Source: an uncultured Flavobacteriaceae bacterium (GTDB taxonomy: Bacteria; Bacteroidota; Bacteroidia; Flavobacteriales; Flavobacteriaceae). Taken from it: a stretch of 64,000 nucleotides of DNA. Under the pieces are notes generated by a model that ran no database searches, was not told where the DNA came from, and saw only the letters and a list, made by a program, of their open reading frames with translations. Numbering within the stretch: position 1 is the first letter of the stretch; every line of letters begins with the position of its first letter. Where the stretch lies: positions 46,820 to 110,819 of the forward strand of contig CANLUH010000013.1 of the NCBI GenBank assembly GCA_947494205.1. The letters are read 5' to 3'. Positions 25,855 through 35,313 of this stretch are shown piece after piece. Both the position numbers and the translations under genes were made by a program.

Positions 25855-26424
25855 ATGGAAGATATATTGTCTCAAAAATTAGAACGATTAAAACAAAAAA
25901 ATGAACAGGCTTATAATGAGTTTGTTGGAGCTTTTGAGAAAGGAGAAAGTAAAAAAGGCGATACTTTAGTTCCTATGCATTCTATATGTAAAAAACTATA
26001 CGTGCTAGAATCTGGAATTGCTAAACAAATACGACATAAAGAAGACGGCACGGAGCATATTACATGGTTTAGTTTCGAGAATGATTTAGTAACTTCTTAT
26101 ACTAGTTTTGTAACGCAGAAACCAAGTTTTGAGGCCGTATTGGCAATAGAAGATTGTAGTTATATGTCTATTTCTAGAGATGTTTGCTATGAACTGGCAG
26201 AAAGATATCATGCTGTAGAAACGTTTTTTCGCGAAATGTTAGAACTCTATTTCATGGAAGCAGACGAACGTTTATTCTTTTTACAAGCATTAACGGCCAA
26301 ACAGAAATACAATTATATTCTTGAAAAAATGCCGCATTTTATTCAGAATATACCACAAAAAGAATTGTCTTCATTTTTAGGAATTACTAGAGAAACATTA
26401 AGCCGTATTAGAAAATACACGTAA
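25855..26424 (+). CDS. Crp/Fnr family transcriptional regulator
   Basis: 189 residues. Cyclic-nucleotide-type beta barrel (about 25-115, with GDTLVPMHSICKKLYVLESGIAK) and a short C-terminal HTH with PQKELSSFLGITRETLSRIRK. No cysteine cluster, so not an oxygen-sensing Fnr. Co-transcribed with the thioesterase. An inverted repeat at 26437-26456 lies directly downstream. Confidence 0.9.
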   Translation: MEDILSQKLERLKQKNEQAYNEFVGAFEKGESKKGDTLVPMHSICKKLYVLESGIAKQIRHKEDGTEHITWFSFENDLVTSYTSFVTQKPSFEAVLAIEDCSYMSISRDVCYELAERYHAVETFFREMLELYFMEADERLFFLQALTAKQKYNYILEKMPHFIQNIPQKELSSFLGITRETLSRIRKYT

Positions 26425-26436
26425 TAATTTTTTGTG

Positions 26437-26456
26437 AAATGTCGTTATTGACATTT
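26437..26456. repeat. Inverted repeat AAATGTC-N6-GACATTT
   Basis: Perfect 7-bp arms with GTTATT between, flanked by TGTGA on the left and TCACA on the right. It could be an operator for the gene at 26510 (54 bp upstream of it), possibly bound by the neighbouring Crp-like protein, or a weak terminator; no U-run follows. Confidence 0.45.
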
Positions 26457-26509
26457 GTCACACGTTTCTACAAGAGTTCCTTTTAAGTTTGTAGTGTAAA
26501 TGAATCACT

Positions 26510-26953
26510 ATGGAACTTCAACAAACAAAACAAGTATTTCCTATACTTAATAGTTCAGATTTTTTTCCTCCAACATTGGGGCGAATATTGTGGGTTTTTT
26601 ATGCATCTAATAAAAAATATTTTACAGTAAAAGAGCTGAAGTGTTCCACTAGCTTAGAAGAAGATGCTATAGTTAAAGCTTTACATGTTTTAAAAAGCTT
26701 CGGACAAATCGATTATATTAATACTAATTCTGTTTTTGCAAATCAGTTTTTTGTAGATACAAATGGTAGTATTCAATGCCTTAAAAACAGTATAGCAGAA
26801 AGTAAAAATTTACTTGATATTTTAGAAAATATTATAGAGAATAGAGATAGTTCTAACCATACTATGAATGCTTTTATAAAGAACACCATTTTATTTTATA
26901 GTGAGATATTAGATTTTATTGATATAAAAACAAAAGAACATTTTAATAATTAA
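26510..26953 (+). CDS. Hypothetical protein with a possible winged-helix region
   Basis: 147 residues. Residues about 20-70 (LGRILWVFYASNKKYFTVKELKCSTSLEEDAIVKALHVLKSFGQIDYI) have the helix-helix-helix-wing pattern of a small winged-helix domain. The remainder is helical. No signal peptide or membrane segment. Its family is not recognised; start ATG at 26510 is the only good one. Confidence 0.65.
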   Translation: MELQQTKQVFPILNSSDFFPPTLGRILWVFYASNKKYFTVKELKCSTSLEEDAIVKALHVLKSFGQIDYINTNSVFANQFFVDTNGSIQCLKNSIAESKNLLDILENIIENRDSSNHTMNAFIKNTILFYSEILDFIDIKTKEHFNN

Positions 26954-26983
26954 TCAGGAACTATTCCATTAAAAACAAATCGT

Positions 26984-27178
26984 ATGAACGGCAATTTATG
27001 TACACCCTCGAATCAAGATAGTATGATTTCTGAAAATAAATTTAAATACTTGAAATTTAATAAATTAAACGATGAGCATATTATATCTTTAGTAGACGAT
27101 AAAGGCTTTGAAGTTAGTAGAGGTTTTGGTAATACATTAATAGATGCTATAAACGATTTACATAGTTGTTTGGTGTAA
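26984..27178 (+). CDS. Small hypothetical protein, 64 residues
   Basis: Follows the previous gene by 30 bp in the same direction, so probably co-transcribed. The pattern KFKYLKFNKLNDEHIISLVDDKGFEVSRGFGNTLIDAINDLHSCLV suggests a beta-beta-alpha fold. No known family. Could be a genuine small gene, though the short length limits certainty. Confidence 0.5.
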   Translation: MNGNLCTPSNQDSMISENKFKYLKFNKLNDEHIISLVDDKGFEVSRGFGNTLIDAINDLHSCLV

Positions 27179-27255
27179 TATTTTCATTTTCCTTAAAAGT
27201 CTTCTGTATTTGAAAAATAGGAGTCCTGAATAAATATGATGTAGATCACATTTTT

Positions 27256-29451
27256 TTAATAGCAATCCATAAGAAGTTGCCCATTATTTTCAAAATCACT
27301 TAATGGTTGTTGTAATTGATTAATTGTAATGTCTTCTAAAACTTCTAGTACAGAATTTTGCATGGCTATAGAACCGCATAGCATAAAAACACCACCTGCT
27401 TTTATTGCTTTTGCTATTTCAGCTTGCTGTTTTAAAAGCATATCCTGTACATAAGTCTTATGTGCAACTTGAGAAAAAGCAAGTAGGCAGTCTTTTATAT
27501 TATCTTGTAAAAGAGAATCTTTTAGAATGTCTTTATAACAATCGAAAGACGCTTCTGTTCTTCCTCCCCAAAGTAATCGAATAGGTGTTTTTCTTTGCTT
27601 ATTAAGCATTCCTAAATATGGAGCAATACCTGTACCATTTGCAATAAGCCATACAGATGGAGCTTGTTTAGGAAAATGAAATGTCTCATTCTTTTCTATA
27701 CTCGCAGAAAGCGTATCACCTATATTTAAAGCACATAGATAGGTAGAACAAACACCATTAGGATGCCATTTTATACTTAACAAAATATCGCCATCAATTT
27801 CTGCTATAGAATACTGCCTTACTATTGTAGCTTCTGGCGGAATAACATTTAGTAAATCGCCAGATTGAAAACGACGTTTCTTATTACAGCGTAATCTAAT
27901 TAATACTGTATTATCAACATTTAAAGGTGTTTTTTCTATAACAGTAAATAGCTGTTGCTTTTTAGTTTTATGTTTAGTATTTGGTAATAATACCTTAGCA
28001 TTCATTCCTGTGTTTTTATTCCATTGGTTTACCCAGCTTTTAAAAGCAATTTCCGATTGGTCATTTATTTTTACCAAAGACGTTATTGATTTGAAATTAG
28101 GATGGGCATTTAGCAAGTTATTTGTTTTTATAGCAAAACTACAGTAGTTAGGATATAATAAAGACCCAAAACCCAATACTGAAAACTGTAAATGTTTTAT
28201 TGGTTGAATGGTATTAAGTAGACTTTCAAATTTTCTAGCATTACTAGGAGAATCACCATCGCCGTAAGTTGCTGTAAAAATAATTAGATGCGTTGCCTTT
28301 TCGTAGGTTGTATAGTCATTTAAAGTTGCTAAATGTATTGTCTTTCCTTCGTTTTCTAAAGCTTTATAGAACGCTTTAGCAAAACTATAAGTAGTTCCAG
28401 TTTCAGAACCTACAAGAAGAATATATTCAGCATCGCCTTTAGTCCATTTAGAAACTGTAGACTTGGTGTTCTTTGATCGTTTTAAACGTATTGAAATACC
28501 AGAGTATATAAAAAACAATAAACTTAAACAGGATAATAGTAATACCAAAGACCAAAGCATACTGCCACGACCTGTATGTAATTGTAAACTTAAACGAGAA
28601 GCCAATGTAACAAAAGGGTATTGTAGTTCGCTTACAACTGTTCCATTATACTGGTGTATCAATAATGCTTTATCATTTAAGTCTATTTCAAAATAATCTT
28701 CAGCAGCATCTGAAAATGGAAACGTAACCTTTCTAATATTATTTAAGCTTAGTTTTTTGAATAGTGAAAACTCTGAAGCCTCCGTTTTTTCAGAAGCTTC
28801 ATTTGATATTGAACTCCAGTCATGCGTTGTCGTATCTTTTGGTAATAAAGAAAATTTTTCTAATGAAAGATAAACGCCTGTAGTTGCTAAAATAACGATA
28901 GGTAGCAAAAACCAACGGCCTAAAATAACATGGTATCGCTGTGCGGTATCTGTTTCCTTTACTTTAGTAAACCATTTTTTTAATCCGCCTTGTCGTTGTG
29001 CCAATAAAAAAATGCCGGTAATAGCTATAAAACATAGTAAAAATGAAACAACACCAACAAAGCCACGTCCTATACTTTTTAAAAACAAAGACCTATGCAG
29101 ATTGGTAATAAAACTAAAAAAAGGAGATTGTGGTACCACATCTCCTAAGTTTTCACCATCTATTGGGTTTATGTAAATAGATTTACTATCTCCATTTATA
29201 GACACTATTGAGGCTTTAACGAAATGTTCTGCTGTAATTTCGATATCTAAAACCTCATTATAAGTGCTTTGTAATACTTTAATAGTCTCCGAAAGTTTAA
29301 CCTTGCTTAAATCTGTAACCGCATAAGGTTGTGCCTGTTCTGTTATAGGTTCTACAGCTAATATAGCACCAGAAATAGCAGCAATAACAAGAAACAAAGC
29401 AGAGACAATTGCAAGTAAAAAATGACTATAACGCCAAAATGACCCTACCAT
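27256..29451 (-). CDS. PepSY membrane domain fused to a flavodoxin/FNR reductase
   Basis: 731 residues. Four membrane segments near 11-33, 131-151, 181-200 and 299-320 form a PepSY-associated TM unit with conserved His at 10, 119, 174 and 292 that could ligate heme. Then a flavodoxin-like FMN domain (342-475; LLVGSETGTTYS, FTATYGDGD) and a FAD/NAD(P)H reductase domain with RQYSIAE, GVCSTYL and ANGTGIAPYLG. The fusion resembles cytochrome P450 reductase/sulfite reductase alpha on a membrane anchor and could pass cytoplasmic electrons across the inner membrane, e.g. to ferric siderophore or heme. Last gene of a four-gene operon divergent from a TonB receptor and HmuY. Confidence 0.85.
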   Translation of the reverse strand: MVGSFWRYSHFLLAIVSALFLVIAAISGAILAVEPITEQAQPYAVTDLSKVKLSETIKVLQSTYNEVLDIEITAEHFVKASIVSINGDSKSIYINPIDGENLGDVVPQSPFFSFITNLHRSLFLKSIGRGFVGVVSFLLCFIAITGIFLLAQRQGGLKKWFTKVKETDTAQRYHVILGRWFLLPIVILATTGVYLSLEKFSLLPKDTTTHDWSSISNEASEKTEASEFSLFKKLSLNNIRKVTFPFSDAAEDYFEIDLNDKALLIHQYNGTVVSELQYPFVTLASRLSLQLHTGRGSMLWSLVLLLSCLSLLFFIYSGISIRLKRSKNTKSTVSKWTKGDAEYILLVGSETGTTYSFAKAFYKALENEGKTIHLATLNDYTTYEKATHLIIFTATYGDGDSPSNARKFESLLNTIQPIKHLQFSVLGFGSLLYPNYCSFAIKTNNLLNAHPNFKSITSLVKINDQSEIAFKSWVNQWNKNTGMNAKVLLPNTKHKTKKQQLFTVIEKTPLNVDNTVLIRLRCNKKRRFQSGDLLNVIPPEATIVRQYSIAEIDGDILLSIKWHPNGVCSTYLCALNIGDTLSASIEKNETFHFPKQAPSVWLIANGTGIAPYLGMLNKQRKTPIRLLWGGRTEASFDCYKDILKDSLLQDNIKDCLLAFSQVAHKTYVQDMLLKQQAEIAKAIKAGGVFMLCGSIAMQNSVLEVLEDITINQLQQPLSDFENNGQLLMDCY

Positions 29452-29457
29452 AACTAA

Positions 29458-29946
29458 TTATTGTGGCATCATACGTACATAACGTATAAAACCGTTTCCT
29501 GCTACTTTACTTTTTATACTTTCTGAAGTCAATTTAAACTCAACATCTTTAGTGTAGTATTCTTGATCTTCTACTGCAGTTTCAAATCTAATGCTATAAC
29601 TAGCATCTATATATTGTTTAGGTATTTTTAATACACTTACAGTACGACCGCCACCGCTTACGGTAGCACCAGAAATAGCATCGACATCTAAACGTTGTTT
29701 ACCATAAAATTGCCACCACTCTGGTATTTCACTATACCATTCGCTATCTTTTCCTTGCACGTATAACGTCTGCTCATAATCCCCTTTAGGGTTAATTAAT
29801 GAAATAACAACATAGGCACCTTCACCTGTATAATTTGTCATTTGTATCATACATTTTACATTGGTGGTTTCTATTGGTTTTACAAAGGCAAAACATATAA
29901 AAACTGTAATTAATACAACTGAAATAAGTTTTAATGATCTAAGCAT
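29458..29946 (-). CDS. DUF2271 domain exported protein
   Basis: 162 residues with an N-terminal signal/anchor segment (to about residue 22). The rest matches DUF2271: IQMTNYTGEGAYVVISLINPKG, QGKDSEWYSEIPEWW, DAISGATVSGGGRTV, and a final strand pair. DUF2271 proteins are often found beside PepSY reductases. Separated by only 6 bp from the PepSY reductase gene, so likely its periplasmic partner. Confidence 0.8.
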   Translation of the reverse strand: MLRSLKLISVVLITVFICFAFVKPIETTNVKCMIQMTNYTGEGAYVVISLINPKGDYEQTLYVQGKDSEWYSEIPEWWQFYGKQRLDVDAISGATVSGGGRTVSVLKIPKQYIDASYSIRFETAVEDQEYYTKDVEFKLTSESIKSKVAGNGFIRYVRMMPQ

Positions 29947-31443
29947 TTATTGGAGAAAATTTAATTTAATATTTTGTTTTTGTAGTAATTCGTTTTCGCT
30001 AGCAAGGTCTAATACCGTTTCATTAAATTCGGTCCTAATGGTTTTATTAGCACCGTTATTTAATAAGTATTTAAGTATAGCATCGTTCTCAGCTTTCATT
30101 GCAGCAATATGTAATGCAGTATAGCCTTCTTTATTTTTTGTGTTAATATCTATACCAAAAGTAATGACTCGTTTTATAAGCGCTAAATTGTTTCTCTCTG
30201 TAGCTATGTGTAACAAGGTGTTACCTCCGTTTTGTAAGGTATTCATGACTAAACCGTGTGCTTTCAATACTTTTAATTTAGCATCAAAGATTGCTGTGTC
30301 TTCAGCTTTAAATGTGTTTAATAGATAATACCCCAAAGTATTTCCATCGTTGTCTTTTGTTTTAACATCCGCTCCCTTTTCTAATAAAAATGTAACGACT
30401 TCAGTATCGTTTCTATTTACAGCACTAGTTAATGCAGAACGGCCGTTTTCATTTTTAATATTAAAATCTTTTACATGTTGAGAAAGAAATTGTACCACTT
30501 TTAAAGTATTACCATTAGCAGCATTTATAAATGGAGAATTTCCAGCATTATCTTGTAATGTTACACTTACGCCTTTTTTTATAAAGTATGTAAACAATTT
30601 TAAATCGTCACTGCGATAAGCTATAGCATGCAACGGATTACATCCGCGGTCACCTATTACATTAACAGGTATGCCTAAACCTTCAAGAAATTGATAGGTT
30701 TCTAGAGTATTCTGTGAATTTCGTAACCCTTTACTAGCATATAAAATAGCATTACCGCCTTTTGTATTAGTTATTTTAGGATTAACACCCTTACTAATCA
30801 ATAACTTTAAAAAAGAGAGGTTTCCTTTTCTTGCAGCATGATTAAAAATAGTATTCCCAATAGGATCTTTGTCTTTAAGATTAAATCCCTTAGAAATAAA
30901 ATAGTTTAGTTCCTTTTCATTGTCTAAATAAGGTGCTACAAGGAATAATACATTTACACCTTCTTCATTTATTTCTTTATTTAGTATTGCTCCATTTGTT
31001 TCGAACAAATTGTATACCTCTGTCTTTTTTTGCCCTGTAGCAGCAGCAAATGTTACAGGTGTATTTCCATGACTATCCCTAATATTAATTACTGCACCTT
31101 TCCTAAAAAGATGTTTCATAATATTAGTATTGCCTTTGTAAGCAGCCCAAAAAATGTAAGTACGGCTATCGTGAGTTCTTTTGTTTACTTCATTTCCTTC
31201 TAGTGTTAAAAGGTATTTAATAGTATCGTCATTAGTCTTTTCTAAAAGCGCATACACAATTGCATCAAAAGCATATGTATTTAATTCAGATGGATTGTTA
31301 CCTTCAGAAATAGCTTTTTTTACCTGTTCTACTGTTGGATTTGTTTTCCAATAGTCTCTAGATAAAAACACATTGTCTTGTGCAAGAATTTCCGAAGAAA
31401 AGAGGAGTGTTAAAAGTGTGCTTAAAATTAATTTTGCGTGCAT
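29947..31443 (-). CDS. Exported ankyrin-repeat protein
   Basis: 498 residues; signal peptide MHAKLILSTLLTLLFSSEILAQ. Then about a dozen ankyrin repeats, e.g. RTYIFWAAYKGNTNIMKHLFRKGA, GNTPVTFAAATGQ, GYTALHIAAMKAENDAILKYLLNNGA. Periplasmic ankyrin proteins in other bacteria help redox enzymes or catalases; here the neighbours suggest a scaffold for heme/iron handling. Start codon is 1 bp from the stop of the DUF6607 gene, so they are co-translated. Confidence 0.88.
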   Translation of the reverse strand: MHAKLILSTLLTLLFSSEILAQDNVFLSRDYWKTNPTVEQVKKAISEGNNPSELNTYAFDAIVYALLEKTNDDTIKYLLTLEGNEVNKRTHDSRTYIFWAAYKGNTNIMKHLFRKGAVINIRDSHGNTPVTFAAATGQKKTEVYNLFETNGAILNKEINEEGVNVLFLVAPYLDNEKELNYFISKGFNLKDKDPIGNTIFNHAARKGNLSFLKLLISKGVNPKITNTKGGNAILYASKGLRNSQNTLETYQFLEGLGIPVNVIGDRGCNPLHAIAYRSDDLKLFTYFIKKGVSVTLQDNAGNSPFINAANGNTLKVVQFLSQHVKDFNIKNENGRSALTSAVNRNDTEVVTFLLEKGADVKTKDNDGNTLGYYLLNTFKAEDTAIFDAKLKVLKAHGLVMNTLQNGGNTLLHIATERNNLALIKRVITFGIDINTKNKEGYTALHIAAMKAENDAILKYLLNNGANKTIRTEFNETVLDLASENELLQKQNIKLNFLQ

Positions 31444-31444
31444 A

Positions 31445-32350
31445 TTATGGCTTTTTTACAAAGGATTCTATTACGGGACTAATTTGAGACTCTTCGGTTA
31501 CAGCATCGTCAAATAAATGCTTGTATAATGCTTTATTGTCTACTTTAGTTTCTAAGGACAATGTTTTGTTGCGTCCATAAATCTGATCCCATTTTGCTCT
31601 AATAGTTTTCCATTTGTTGTTATGTTCGGTCCACCATTTTTTAGCAGCAGCACAACGACTATCTTCTACTTTAACATAAGTGTTATATCCTTTTTCTTTC
31701 GCTATTATAACATCATCTTTACCATTTTCGCGTATTATTTTATCATTATCCTGGTCGTGTACCCAACCATAATCGGTAATTTCTTGACGGTTACCGCGCA
31801 TGGTTAAATTATAATCGCTACGTGTAGTATATTCTCGTCTAGGTAATGGAGCAGTAGTTGTATTTTCCCAATAGCTTTTCCCATCTACATGTACCCATGT
31901 TCCAGAACCTTCGTAGCGTGGGCTATCGTCTACTTGATAGACCTTTTGCGTCCACTGTCCTTTAACCTCTTTTTTCTTTTTCTCTAAAAAAGTCCATGTA
32001 TTATCAGCATTGTACATATAGAAATTTGTGTTTTCATAAACCCAATCTTGTCGCCAATGTTTAACAATACTAGGCTTAGCAGGGTTTCCAACTTGAAGAA
32101 TATGTTGAATAGAAACTTTATTCTTTTCGTCGGTTACTAAACCAGCCCATTCTAAAGCAGTAGCAACTTTTGTTTTAGAAGGTTTGTATAAAGAATCAGT
32201 TGTATAATTAAAGGTCTCCGCAAAATTGAAGGTGACTTCATAACATCCACACATTTTTTTAATGGCTTCCGCATCCTGTTTTTGTTTCTTTTGGGCATTA
32301 ACAGAAAATACCACAATTAACATAAGTAAAGTAGATAATGTTGTTTTCAT
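31445..32350 (-). CDS. DUF6607-like exported protein
   Basis: 301 residues with a signal peptide ending near VNAQ. The mature N-terminus has KKMCGCYEVTFNFAETF, with two Cys spaced by Gly, and many Trp/Tyr residues follow (KHWRQDWVYEN, SYWENTT, DYGWVHDQDNDKI). I recognise it as the Bacteroidota family DUF6607, function unknown. First gene of the four-gene operon facing the TonB receptor; the placement suggests a role in iron or heme acquisition. Confidence 0.7.
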   Translation of the reverse strand: MKTTLSTLLMLIVVFSVNAQKKQKQDAEAIKKMCGCYEVTFNFAETFNYTTDSLYKPSKTKVATALEWAGLVTDEKNKVSIQHILQVGNPAKPSIVKHWRQDWVYENTNFYMYNADNTWTFLEKKKKEVKGQWTQKVYQVDDSPRYEGSGTWVHVDGKSYWENTTTAPLPRREYTTRSDYNLTMRGNRQEITDYGWVHDQDNDKIIRENGKDDVIIAKEKGYNTYVKVEDSRCAAAKKWWTEHNNKWKTIRAKWDQIYGRNKTLSLETKVDNKALYKHLFDDAVTEESQISPVIESFVKKP

Positions 32351-32380
32351 TATTTCAAGTTTAAATTTCTAAATAGATGA

Positions 32381-32453
32381 CAAAATTACTTATTTTTATT
32401 TAATCTAAATAAGAATAATGTATATATTTGCACCTTATTAAGAATCATTCTAA
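32381..32453. promoter_or_regulatory. Divergent control region between DUF6607 and the TonB receptor
   Basis: Minus-strand -7 box TAATTTTG (32388-32381) for the DUF6607 operon; plus-strand -7 box TATATTTG (32423-32430) for the receptor. TAAGAAT-C-ATTCTAA (32439-32453) is a 7-1-7 near-palindrome (one mismatch) of the Fur-box shape, just after the receptor transcription start. A second inverted repeat CTTATTT-N11-AAATAAG (32389-32413) sits between the two promoters. Confidence 0.6.
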
Positions 32454-32458
32454 GTAAT

Positions 32459-34543
32459 ATGAATTATAAAAATCTGTCTATTAGCTGCTTATTAATACTT
32501 TTCTTTGGGCAATTATTTTCTCAAGACATTTTAAGAGACACTACTAAGACTACAAACCTAAATGAAGTGATCCTTACAGCAACCAGAACGGCTAGGCAGC
32601 TTTCCTCTTTGCCGTTACCAGTTACATTGGTTCCAAAAAAGAAAATTATTCAATCTGGAACCATTAGATTAAATGAAATTTTAAACGAACAAACAGGAAT
32701 AATTACTATAGCAGATGAGAGCGGTTTTGAAGGCGTACAAATACAAGGGATTGCTTCAGATTATATTCTTATTTTAATAGATGGTGTGCCTCTTGTAGGG
32801 CGTAGTGCAGGTAATTTTGATTTAAGCAGACTTACCGTTGGGAATATTAAACAAATAGAAGTTGTTAAAGGACCTTCTAGCAGCTTATATGGCTCTGAAG
32901 CTTTGGGAGGGGTAATTAATATTATTACAGAAAAACCTAAATCTGAAAAGTTGGAAGGTGCTATTTCTTATAGAATTGGTCGTTTCAATCAACAAGATAT
33001 TAATGTAGATATTAAACAACGTATTAACAAATTTAGATATGCGGTTTTTGTGAATCGTTTTTCTAGCGAAGGATATGACCTAAACCCAGAAGCAGAAGGC
33101 CAAACGGTAAACCCTTTTGAAAATTACACACTTAGCACAAGAGCTTTTTACGATTTTAACGATACACTTTCGCTATTCTCTTCATTACGATTTTATAACC
33201 AAAAACAAGACGCCGGATTTACTTTTAATGAGACTACTTTTGAGGGTAATACAGAAGAGCAAGAGTGGAATGCTCATATTAGGCTAGACCAAAAATGGAG
33301 CGATAATTTTGATGTAGATTACGAATTATATTACACAAATTATAATGCAGATGAACGCTTAGTTAGTTCAATATCTGATGAGGTTTTAAGCGATAGTAAC
33401 TTTGATCAAAAGCTATTTCGCCCAGAGATTAGAGGCCATTACACTTTTAATACAGCGGGAACAATTACCACAGGTATTGGGATACAACATGATGCGTTGG
33501 ATCGCACTTTTTTTGATGAAAAAGTAGCGTTTAACTCGCAATATATTTATGGGCAATACGATGTAAACCTTGCTAAAAAATTAAATGTAATTGTTGGTGG
33601 TCGCTTCGATAATCACTCAGAATACAGCAATCAATTTAGCCCTAAGTTGGCCATGCGTTACGAATTAACCGATAATATAGCTTTAAAAGGTTCTATGGGT
33701 TATGGCTTTAAAGCACCAGATTTTAGACAACTTTATTTCGATTTTACAAACTCAGCAGTAGGCTATACGGTTTTAGGTTATAATGTAGTTATAGATAAAT
33801 TAGCAGAACTACAAGCACAAGGACAAATTTTAGATGTTGTAGTACCAACAAGTGCATTAAACGAACCACTTGAAGCAGAAAGTTCTATTGGCTATAATGT
33901 AGGTGTTACTTATAAAAAAGATAAATGGAATACAGAATTAAATCTTTTTAGAAATGACTTTAAAAATCTTATAGATACGCGAATTATAGCACGTAAAACA
34001 AATGGGCAGAATGTGTTTAGCTATGTCAATTTTGATGAAATATATACTACAGGATTAGAAGTTAATACAAACTATAAAATTAATAATACCTTAAATATAA
34101 GTGCAGGATATCAACTATTGTATGCTTTCGATAAAACTAAAAAAGCAAAGGTTGAAAATGGAGACGTTTTTGCACGCGATCCACAAACCAACGAGACTGT
34201 CGTGGTTAAAAAGAAAGATTACTTCGGATTAGTTAACCGCTCAAGACACAATGCTAATTTAAAAGTATTCTACGATATTATTAAGGCTAAAATAAATGTA
34301 AACCTGCGTTTATTATACCGAAGTAAATATGCGCAGTTCGATACTAACGGTAATGGCGTTATTGATAGCTATGATACCAGTTTTGTAAATGGTTTTGTAA
34401 CAACAAATGTAGCGGCAAGTAAGCCCTTTTTTAAAGACTTCAACTTACAAATTGGCGCAAATAACCTACTAGATTATACAGATGAGAACATTCCGTCTTT
34501 ACCTGGAATTCAAGGATATGCAAGAATTAATTATAAATTTTAA
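32459..34543 (+). CDS. TonB-dependent outer-membrane receptor, heme type
   Basis: 694 residues. Signal peptide to about residue 21, TonB box region NLNEVILTATRT, plug domain with LPVTLV to GGVINIITEKP (45-160), then a 22-strand barrel ending YARINYKF. GFKAPDFRQLYFDF and a following NEPLEAESS stretch resemble the FRAP/NPNL boxes of heme receptors. The next gene is HmuY, so this is the HmuR-like member. It imports its ligand with TonB-ExbBD energy. Confidence 0.87.
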   Translation: MNYKNLSISCLLILFFGQLFSQDILRDTTKTTNLNEVILTATRTARQLSSLPLPVTLVPKKKIIQSGTIRLNEILNEQTGIITIADESGFEGVQIQGIASDYILILIDGVPLVGRSAGNFDLSRLTVGNIKQIEVVKGPSSSLYGSEALGGVINIITEKPKSEKLEGAISYRIGRFNQQDINVDIKQRINKFRYAVFVNRFSSEGYDLNPEAEGQTVNPFENYTLSTRAFYDFNDTLSLFSSLRFYNQKQDAGFTFNETTFEGNTEEQEWNAHIRLDQKWSDNFDVDYELYYTNYNADERLVSSISDEVLSDSNFDQKLFRPEIRGHYTFNTAGTITTGIGIQHDALDRTFFDEKVAFNSQYIYGQYDVNLAKKLNVIVGGRFDNHSEYSNQFSPKLAMRYELTDNIALKGSMGYGFKAPDFRQLYFDFTNSAVGYTVLGYNVVIDKLAELQAQGQILDVVVPTSALNEPLEAESSIGYNVGVTYKKDKWNTELNLFRNDFKNLIDTRIIARKTNGQNVFSYVNFDEIYTTGLEVNTNYKINNTLNISAGYQLLYAFDKTKKAKVENGDVFARDPQTNETVVVKKKDYFGLVNRSRHNANLKVFYDIIKAKINVNLRLLYRSKYAQFDTNGNGVIDSYDTSFVNGFVTTNVAASKPFFKDFNLQIGANNLLDYTDENIPSLPGIQGYARINYKF

Positions 34544-34553
34544 TACAATAAAA

Positions 34554-35195
34554 ATGACAACAATGAACACTATTAAAGCCATCGTAATCACTCTATTATT
34601 TGTAGGGTTTACATCCTGTAGTAACGACGATGACAACATGCAAACACCATCACCAACACAATCGGCACCACTACAATCTGAACAAGTAACTAATTTAGCT
34701 GCCCCACAAACAGGAGGGCAAGGGCAACCTGTAGGTGGAGAGTTCGCAAAATTCGATTTTGAAACAGGACTACAAACAACAAGTAGTACAGATTGGGATA
34801 TTGCTTTTAGAGGTACAACAATTGCAATTAACGGCGGAACAGTTACAGGAACAGCAGACGAACCAACGCGTAATGGTAATGCAGGAGCAACTATTGTTTC
34901 GGGAACTTTTTCAAGTGTTACTACTGCAGATGGATTAACGTTTGCACAAGATGGAGATGCTACCTTTGCTATACCAACAGGAAGCGATAATGGTTGGTAT
35001 AATTATAATTTTATGACGAATCTAATCACTGCCATACCAGGAAAAGTATTGGTTTTTAGAACTCGTGATGGAAGGTATGCGAAAGTTGAAATTTTGAGTT
35101 ATTATCTAGATCAAAATAGTGCTGATCCAGCAGGCGGAAGACACTATACGTTTAATTATGTTTATAATCCTAATGAAGGCGAGACATCCTTTTAA
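34554..35195 (+). CDS. HmuY-like heme-binding lipoprotein
   Basis: 213 residues from the ATG at 34554; earlier in-frame ATGs lie inside the receptor gene. Lipoprotein signal ends FTSC (Cys22). HmuY-family features: STDWDIAFRGTTIAINGG, GWYNYNFMTNLITAIPGKVLVFRTRDGRYAKVEILSYY, and a final HYTFNYVYNP. HmuY proteins take heme from host or environmental hemoproteins and pass it to the TonB receptor, here encoded 10 bp upstream. Confidence 0.82.
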   Translation: MTTMNTIKAIVITLLFVGFTSCSNDDDNMQTPSPTQSAPLQSEQVTNLAAPQTGGQGQPVGGEFAKFDFETGLQTTSSTDWDIAFRGTTIAINGGTVTGTADEPTRNGNAGATIVSGTFSSVTTADGLTFAQDGDATFAIPTGSDNGWYNYNFMTNLITAIPGKVLVFRTRDGRYAKVEILSYYLDQNSADPAGGRHYTFNYVYNPNEGETSF

Positions 35196-35221
35196 TACAT
35201 ATTTAATTTGAGTTAGTTTTA

Positions 35222-35248
35222 AGGTTCGTCTTGTATTTAGGCGAACCT
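35222..35248 (+). repeat. Hairpin AGGTTCG...CGAACCT after hmuY
   Basis: 7-bp perfect stem with a 13-base loop, 26 bp after the HmuY stop. No U-run follows (CTCTCCCG), so termination is uncertain. Confidence 0.4.
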
Positions 35249-35313
35249 CTCCCGTAATAAATAAGTAGCAAATTTCTAATTCATATAATTAATCTTATTT
35301 AAAACAGTAGAGT

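Noticed and set aside
27238..27251. TGATGTAGATCACA resembling a Crp/Fnr site
   Set aside because: Only one half matches TGTGA-N6-TCACA well, and the site lies between convergent gene ends, not before a start.
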